Source of the DNA: Streptomyces sp. E2N166
Lineage (GTDB): Bacteria > Actinomycetota > Actinomycetes > Streptomycetales > Streptomycetaceae
NCBI RefSeq assembly: GCF_003671715.1
Contig: NZ_RAIF01000012.1
Location: 723,879-787,878, forward strand
Length of the DNA: 64,000 nucleotides
Reading direction: 5' to 3'
The position numbers and the translations under genes are program-made. The notes beneath the pieces were generated by a model. That model was not told the DNA's origin and ran no database searches. It saw only the letters and a program-made list of their open reading frames with translations. Every line of letters begins with the position of its first letter. The first letter of the stretch is position 1. Shown one piece after another: positions 59,252-64,000 of the stretch.

Positions 59252-60034
59252 ATGGACCGCCCTATGACGATCACGACACCGGACGACTTCACACATCGGT
59301 GGCGGCAACCACCGAACTTCTCCTTGGAGGTCGCCTTCGACTACACGTTCCTGCCCGCCATCGACGTCCTCGACCACATCCGCCGGGACGCGGAAGTGCG
59401 CTTCACGATCCTCGGGGACGACGATTGGCAGGTGCGCATGGACCGCACCGCCGCCTTCTGCACCGCCCCGCTCGAAGAGATCGTCACGTGGCCGTTCCGG
59501 CTGGTGCACTTCAACCTCAGCCGCTTCTACGACGACCTTCTGCACGGCTTCCAGGACGAGGTAATGATCCCCTGGCGCGCCCATCTGTCCGCCCAGGGTT
59601 TCACCTGGCAGCGCCTGGCTCCGATCCTCTTCCTGTCCACCGAAGGCGCGTCCTCGACGTACCACAACGACAACTCGCACGGCCTGGTCTGGCAGGTGCA
59701 TGGCACCAAGACGTTCCACAGCTACCTCACACCCGACAAGCACCTCTCAGCCGAGGCCGCGGTGATCGGCGAGACGACGGGTGAGGAGCCGCCCGAGCAT
59801 GACGCGGCCGACCGCCAGTCGGTCGTCATGCGGCCCGGCGACCAGTTGTGGAGCCATGCCCTGACCCCCCACTGGGTCACCACCGAGTCGTCGCTCGCCA
59901 TGAGCGTCACCCTCTCCCACGGCGGCCTGTGCCACCAGGGCCGCTTCTCCGACCGGGAGTTGGCACTGCGGGCCTACTGGGACAAGAACCCTGCCGAGGC
60001 GTGGACGCATGACCTGCGCAGCGTCCGCTACTGA
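59252..60034 (+). CDS. Cupin/JmjC-like oxygenase
   Basis: A 260-residue protein. TYHNDNSHGLVWQVHGTKTFHSYLTPD gives the His138-x-Asp140 pair and the Lys/aromatic strand, and GDQLWSHALTPHWV supplies the distal His (202, or 207), as in JmjC/cupin-type Fe(II)/2-oxoglutarate oxygenases. Such enzymes hydroxylate or crosslink amino-acid residues. ATG 59252 has no clear ribosome binding site; ATG 59264 is an alternative. It follows the radical SAM pair closely. Confidence 0.65.
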   Translation: MDRPMTITTPDDFTHRWRQPPNFSLEVAFDYTFLPAIDVLDHIRRDAEVRFTILGDDDWQVRMDRTAAFCTAPLEEIVTWPFRLVHFNLSRFYDDLLHGFQDEVMIPWRAHLSAQGFTWQRLAPILFLSTEGASSTYHNDNSHGLVWQVHGTKTFHSYLTPDKHLSAEAAVIGETTGEEPPEHDAADRQSVVMRPGDQLWSHALTPHWVTTESSLAMSVTLSHGGLCHQGRFSDRELALRAYWDKNPAEAWTHDLRSVRY

Positions 60035-60038
60035 GACC

Positions 60039-60079
60039 GCGTCCCACGACACGAGGCATCGGCCCGTGTCGTGGGACGC
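60039..60079. terminator. Bidirectional terminator
   Basis: A perfect 15-bp inverted repeat (GCGTCCCACGACACG / CGTGTCGTGGGACGC) with an 11-nt loop fills the gap between the convergent oxygenase and synthetase genes. Confidence 0.8.
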
Positions 60080-60092
60080 GCCCATCAGCCGG

Positions 60093-61403
60093 TTACGGCG
60101 TGAGACGGTTCGGTCCGCGGAAGAGGAAGGTGGCCTCGCGGATCGACTCCAGACCGAGGAGCACCATCAGCACCCGACCGAGGCCCATGCCCAGGCCACC
60201 GTGCGGCGGGCAGCCGTACCGGAACGCGTTCAGGTAGTCCTGCAACGGCTCTGGGCTCATGCCCTTCTCGGCGGCCTGCTTCAGCAGCACGTCATACCGG
60301 TGCTCGCGCTGTGCGCCGGTGGTGACCTCCAGCCCCTTCCACAGCAGGTCGAAGCTCAGAGTCACACTCGGGTCGTCGGCCGGCCGCATGTGGTAGAAGG
60401 GCCGGATGCTCACCGGGTAGTGCGTGATGAACACGAACTCGTGCCCGGTGGCCTCCTGGATGTGGGCGCTGATGCTGCGCTCGCCCTCCGGGTCCAGGTC
60501 CTCCTTGATCCCTTCCGGGTCCCACCCTCCCTTGCGCAGGATCTCGTGCGCCTCGGCCATGGTGATGCGAGGGAAGGGCGTCGTCGGGACAGTGATCTCC
60601 ACACCGAAGTGCTCTCGGATGGCCTCACCGTGGGAGTCGGCGACCTTCGCGATCGCGTGGGCGAGCATCTGCTCCTCGAACGCCATCACGTCCTCGACGC
60701 CGTCGATCCAGGCGAGCTCGACGTCGACGCCGGTGAACTCGGTGGCGTGCCTGGAGGTGAACGATGGCTCGGCACGGAAGACGGGGCCGATCTCGAAGAC
60801 CTTCTCGATGCCAGCCGAGATTGCCATCTGCTTGTAGAACTGCGGCGACTGCGCCAGGTAGGCGCTGCGGCCGAAGTAGCCGAGCTTGAAGACCTCCGCT
60901 CCGGATTCCGAGGCCGTTCCCATGAGCTTGGGGGTGTGCATCTCCGTGGCGCCCTGCGCGTAGGCGTACTCGCGCATCCCCTGTTCCAGGGTGGTCTGCA
61001 CGGCGAACATCAGCTGTGTGGCGGTCCGACGGCGCACGTCCAGGAAGCGCCAGTCCAGCCGATGCTCAATGCCGGTGTGCTCGTCGATCGGCAGGGGCGT
61101 AGCGGCCAGGTTCAGGACCTCGACCGACTCAGGGACGAGTTCCAGGCCGCCGAGCTTGACCTGCTCGGCGTCGACGACACGGCCGGTGATCTTGACTGCG
61201 GACTCGGGGGTGAGAGCTTCGAGCTGGGCCTCAAGCGGCCCGTCGTCACGCTTGTGGGTCACCTGCACCATGCCGGTGCTGTCCCGCACGATGACGAACT
61301 GCATCTTGCGCTGCAGGCGCAGGGTGTTTACCCACCCGCAGACAGTGACGGTACGGCCGACGTGTTCTCGCAGGTCAGAGACGTGTACGCGGCTTTGGAT
61401 CAT
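60093..61403 (-). CDS. aspS: Archaeal-type aspartyl-tRNA synthetase (AspRS2)
   Basis: A 436-residue class IIb synthetase, much shorter than the roughly 590-residue bacterial AspRS because it lacks the GAD insertion. The N-terminal OB fold holds VTVCGWVNTLRLQRKMQFVIVRD. Class II motif 2 is EIGPVFRAEPSFTSRHATEFTGVDVELAW and motif 3 is GLGMGLGRVLMVLLGL. This subtype often charges both tRNA-Asp and tRNA-Asn. Streptomyces have a housekeeping AspRS elsewhere, so this is a second, cluster-borne copy. GGAGG 6 nt before ATG. Confidence 0.85.
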   Translation of the reverse strand: MIQSRVHVSDLREHVGRTVTVCGWVNTLRLQRKMQFVIVRDSTGMVQVTHKRDDGPLEAQLEALTPESAVKITGRVVDAEQVKLGGLELVPESVEVLNLAATPLPIDEHTGIEHRLDWRFLDVRRRTATQLMFAVQTTLEQGMREYAYAQGATEMHTPKLMGTASESGAEVFKLGYFGRSAYLAQSPQFYKQMAISAGIEKVFEIGPVFRAEPSFTSRHATEFTGVDVELAWIDGVEDVMAFEEQMLAHAIAKVADSHGEAIREHFGVEITVPTTPFPRITMAEAHEILRKGGWDPEGIKEDLDPEGERSISAHIQEATGHEFVFITHYPVSIRPFYHMRPADDPSVTLSFDLLWKGLEVTTGAQREHRYDVLLKQAAEKGMSPEPLQDYLNAFRYGCPPHGGLGMGLGRVLMVLLGLESIREATFLFRGPNRLTP

Positions 61404-61440
61404 TGCGGTCCTCCGAAGGACATCGTCATGATCCCTTGGG

Positions 61441-61680
61441 AGTGCGGGCGAGAAGGGCAACTCGCGGTGCCACCGCACTTTCGCCGCCACAGCGTGGCGG
61501 CCTCATTCGGGCCCGCTGACGGGGGCCAACCGGCGGGGCATTGGACCACCGAACGGGGTCGTTCCTCCCCGCGCTCAGGAGGGTCTTCGCCTCGGGGCGC
61601 GAGGCCGCCTTTCCAGCTTCCGGCGGCTCTCTCGACTCGCGTGATCCCGGGCTACTCGTCTCCATCAACGCGTTGTCCAG
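61441..61680 (-). promoter_or_regulatory. T-box leader of the aspartyl-tRNA synthetase gene
   Basis: On the minus strand, in order: GACGAGTAG (61652-61660, AGTA-type bulge), GTCGAGAGAGCCG (AGAGAG, near 61625-61635), GCTGGAAAGGC (61608-61618), and the T-box GGTGGCACCGCG (61463-61474). Order and spacing match T-box riboswitches with a short stem I, as in actinobacterial ileS. The synthetase ribosome binding site sits in GTCCTTCGGAGGAC, able to fold on itself, so regulation of translation is likely. The specifier codon is not resolved (GGGATCACG holds both ATC and GAT). Confidence 0.75.
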
Positions 61681-61744
61681 CAGGATACGGATCTCACGGG
61701 CACCGCCGCAATCAAGAACACACTTCTGAACGGGAGGAACGGCT

Positions 61745-62227
61745 GTGAGCGTGCCCGTGCGACGGGCGGTGGCCGCCGACGCCGGGGAATTGGCCCGCCT
61801 GCGCCAGCTATCGCTGACCTGCCCGGCGGTGCCTTGGAGCAGGCCCCGGGATGTACCGGACGGGCCGTGGGTCAAGGAGTGCCAGCAGGTGTTCGCTGCC
61901 ATGCTCGATGGCCCGGACACGGCCGCCGCGTTCGTGGTGGATGCGGCTCCCGGCCGCGTGGCGTCCTGTGCGGTGGGGTTTCTTCTACCTCGACTTCCTG
62001 GCCCAGGGAGCAGCAAGCCGTTCAACGGTGACATCAGCACCGTCGCCACCGATCCCGAGTTCCGCAGGCGGGGCTATGCCCGGGCAGTGGTGACGGCCCT
62101 GATGGGCTGGATGGCCGTGCGCGGCTGCAAGCGCATCAGCCTCACGGCCAGCCCAGAGGGAGAGCCGCTCTATACGTCGCTCGGGTTCGTGTATGACGAA
62201 CCTCGGATGACCTGGCGGGTCCAGTGA
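61745..62227 (+). CDS. GNAT-family acetyltransferase
   Basis: A 160-residue protein. GDISTVATDPEFRRRGYARAVVTALMGWM is the GNAT acetyl-CoA-binding motif A (RRRGYA), and LTASPEGEPLYTSLGFVYDEPRM is motif B. GTG with GGGAGGA 6 nt upstream. It is divergent from the synthetase gene, and its stop overlaps the next start (GTGA). N-acetylation for self-protection or tailoring is possible. Confidence 0.8.
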   Translation: MSVPVRRAVAADAGELARLRQLSLTCPAVPWSRPRDVPDGPWVKECQQVFAAMLDGPDTAAAFVVDAAPGRVASCAVGFLLPRLPGPGSSKPFNGDISTVATDPEFRRRGYARAVVTALMGWMAVRGCKRISLTASPEGEPLYTSLGFVYDEPRMTWRVQ

Positions 62228-63174
62228 TTGCCCGGCACCGGAGCGACCAGAGCGTCCCGCTCGATCAGCACCCGGCGCGCGACGACGTCGCGCTGCGGCC
62301 GGCGGTGGAGGACGCCGCTATGGGCCGTTGGGAGGGGGCACGGGATCTGCTGGCGGCGACCGGCACGGACTGGGACCGCCGGATCTTCCGCCTTCAGGTA
62401 CTCGCCGAGGCCGGAGCCCGCCTACGGTTCGCCGACACCTGGGCAAGGGCCGAACCGCGCTCGCCCCACGCACTCGCCCTCCTGGCCAACGTTCAGGCCC
62501 TCCGGGCCATGATCGCCGGGCCAGGCAGCAGCGGTCGGGGCCTGATGGAGGAAGCCTGGGCCACCTGTCGCGCGACCCTGGAAACGTGGCCGGAGGACGT
62601 GGCGCCGCTGGTCGTGATGCTCGCGCTGCTCCGCACCCACGCCCCGAACCGAAAGACCCTGAACGCGGTGTGGGACGAGATCATCAAGCGCGACCGATGG
62701 AATCGCGAGGCGCACCACGAGGTCGTGACCTTCCTGCTCCCCCGCTACCACGGAGAGCAGGGCGAGGCGATGTGGTGGGCCGAGGAGCAGGCGGCCATCG
62801 CCCCTCAAGGGCTGCCGATCGCGGTTCTGCCACTCGTGGTGATCGCCGAGGCCCACCGGACCCGCCAGGAGCAGGACCGCGACGCTTACGGGCTCACCAT
62901 CCATCCATGGGTCGACTGCCCGCAGATCGACCACGTGCTGGAGGGCTGGTGGCGCTACCGCGCCCCGCGACCGCACGCCTGCTTCGCGGATGACGCCAAC
63001 TACCTGGCTCACGCCCTGTCGTTCGCGAACCGTCACAGCGAGGCCCTGGAGGTCTTCGACGCGATCGGCCCGTACGCCACACAAGTCCCCTGGTCGTACT
63101 GCGGACAGGCCCGCGATCTATTCCTGCGGCACCGCGCCTGGGCCTACAGCCCACCTCGGCGCCGACGCCGCTGA
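62224..63174 (+). CDS. Helical-repeat protein of unknown function
   Basis: A 316-residue, alpha-helical protein with TPR-like pairs (GRWEGARDLLAATGTDWDRRIFRLQVLAEAGARL; NRHSEALEVFDAIG). The end is very basic (PPRRRRR). It overlaps the GNAT gene by 4 nt. Such proteins often accompany Streptomyces small clusters; no enzymatic motif is seen. Confidence 0.6.
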   Translation: MIARHRSDQSVPLDQHPARDDVALRPAVEDAAMGRWEGARDLLAATGTDWDRRIFRLQVLAEAGARLRFADTWARAEPRSPHALALLANVQALRAMIAGPGSSGRGLMEEAWATCRATLETWPEDVAPLVVMLALLRTHAPNRKTLNAVWDEIIKRDRWNREAHHEVVTFLLPRYHGEQGEAMWWAEEQAAIAPQGLPIAVLPLVVIAEAHRTRQEQDRDAYGLTIHPWVDCPQIDHVLEGWWRYRAPRPHACFADDANYLAHALSFANRHSEALEVFDAIGPYATQVPWSYCGQARDLFLRHRAWAYSPPRRRRR

Positions 63175-63216
63175 ACCCTCGAACTACCCCTTAAACGAAC
63201 GAAGGACGGAAATCCC

Positions 63217-64000
63217 GTGCCCCTCGATGTCTCTCGCGTCTCTGACGAGGAACGCCTGAAGCAACTCGGCTACCAGCAGACGCTCTCCCGCTCCATGTCG
63301 GGCCGCGCCAACTTCGGCGTCAGCTTCACGATCATCTCCATCCTGTCCGGCTGCATGACCCTCTACGGCTACGGAATGAACACCGGCGGGCCAGCGGTGA
63401 TTATGTGGGGCTGGCTGTTCGTCGGCTTCATGACGCTCTTCGTCGGGCTGTCCATGGCGGAGGTCTGCTCCTCCTACCCCACCAGCGCGGGCCTGTACTT
63501 CTGGGCGCACCGCATGGCGCCCGCAAGAACGGCCGCGGCATGGGCGTGGTTCACCGGGTGGTTCAACACCCTGGGCCAGATAGCCGTGACCGCAGGCATC
63601 GACTTCGGCGCCGCCACCTTCCTCAACGCCCTACTGGACCTGCAATTCGGCTACGCCGCCACGCCCGGCCACACCATCACGCTGTTCGGGATCATCCTCG
63701 CCCTGCACGGCGTACTGAACACCTTCGGCGTGCGCATCGTCGCCTTCCTCAACGAGGTGTCCATCTGGTGGCACATCCTCGGCGTCGTCGTCATCTGCGG
63801 CGCCCTAGTGCTCATCCCTGACCACCATCAGTCGACCAGCTTCGTATTCGGCGAGTTCGTCAACAACACCGGCTTCTCGTCGAGCGTCTACGTGGTGCTC
63901 ATCGGACTGCTCATGGCCCAGTACACGTTCACCGGCTACGACGCCTCCGCCCACATGACCGAGGAGACCATCGACGCCTCCACCGCCGGCCCCAAGGGCA
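63217..64000 (+). CDS. APC-family amino acid permease (3' partial)
   Basis: At least 261 residues and still open at the window end. RLKQLGYQQTLSRSMSGRANFGVSFTIISILSG is the usual start of the GABA/polyamine permease branch. Transmembrane helices follow (YGYGMNTGGPAVIMWGWLFVGFMTLFVGLSMAE; SSYPTSAGLYFWAHRMAP with the TM3 signature; VYVVLIGLLMAQYTFTGYDASAHMTEET near the end). GTG start with AAGGA upstream. It may import a precursor or export a product of the cluster. Confidence 0.85.
   Translation, partial: MPLDVSRVSDEERLKQLGYQQTLSRSMSGRANFGVSFTIISILSGCMTLYGYGMNTGGPAVIMWGWLFVGFMTLFVGLSMAEVCSSYPTSAGLYFWAHRMAPARTAAAWAWFTGWFNTLGQIAVTAGIDFGAATFLNALLDLQFGYAATPGHTITLFGIILALHGVLNTFGVRIVAFLNEVSIWWHILGVVVICGALVLIPDHHQSTSFVFGEFVNNTGFSSSVYVVLIGLLMAQYTFTGYDASAHMTEETIDASTAGPKG

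Noticed and set aside
1-64000. CRISPR arrays
   Set aside because: No regularly spaced repeats with unique spacers and no cas genes; the Cas4-like nuclease at 36872 is a phage recombination enzyme.

Overview
This window looks like chromosomal DNA of a Streptomyces-type actinomycete. It is very GC-rich, uses many GTG starts, and carries Streptomyces-typical families: a SAV_2336-like multidomain protein, an MreB-like actin, an ANTAR protein, AraC and WhiB regulators. Four blocks can be told apart.

(1) 1-9.3 kb, chromosomal backbone: the 3' part of a pseudokinase/SARP-like/HAD protein, an MreB-like protein, a GAF histidine kinase with a degenerate ATPase end, a STAS-ANTAR protein, a tiny repeat protein, and an AraC regulator on the opposite strand.

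(2) 9.6-25.2 kb, a layered accessory or defence island. It opens with the 3' half of a CAU-anticodon tRNA. A 23-bp direct repeat (9637 and 15099), plus similar arm sequence, brackets a three-gene operon: AAA ATPase, subtilisin-like protease and CoiA-like nuclease. Next come a shattered phage-portal-like pseudogene, a probable modification-dependent restriction enzyme, an unknown coiled-coil protein, a Tn3-family transposase scrap, an AlbA_2 (Schlafen-like) protein and a 1246-residue STAND NTPase facing a 42-residue membrane peptide.

(3) 25.3-54.5 kb, a long minus-strand phage block. Read right to left it has head-tail joining proteins, major tail protein, tail chaperones with a textbook -1 frameshift site, tape measure, distal tail and tail-tip proteins, then endolysin/holin, then early genes (RecT, a RecB/Cas4-like nuclease, HTH replication-type protein, C5 and N6 methylases, WhiB, HU, RuvC-like). 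No terminase, capsid or protease is visible, and the only portal-like sequence is the wreck at 15.3-16.06 kb. This fits a headless prophage that is either decaying or kept as a tail-like particle. It has its own signals: seven hairpin plus CCTCTTGGAGA leaders, three AGATAGGTGACATT sites, three AAGATATAAG promoters, and two promoters sharing TGTCCGACA-N7-TAGCGT.

(4) 54.7-64 kb, a plus-strand small-molecule or peptide-modification cluster: XRE-TPR regulator, two unknown proteins, two radical SAM enzymes, a cupin/JmjC-like oxygenase, GNAT acetyltransferase, helical-repeat protein and APC permease. A divergent archaeal-type aspartyl-tRNA synthetase sits behind a probable T-box leader. The synthetase plus acetyltransferase suggest self-protection or tRNA-dependent chemistry, but the product is unknown.
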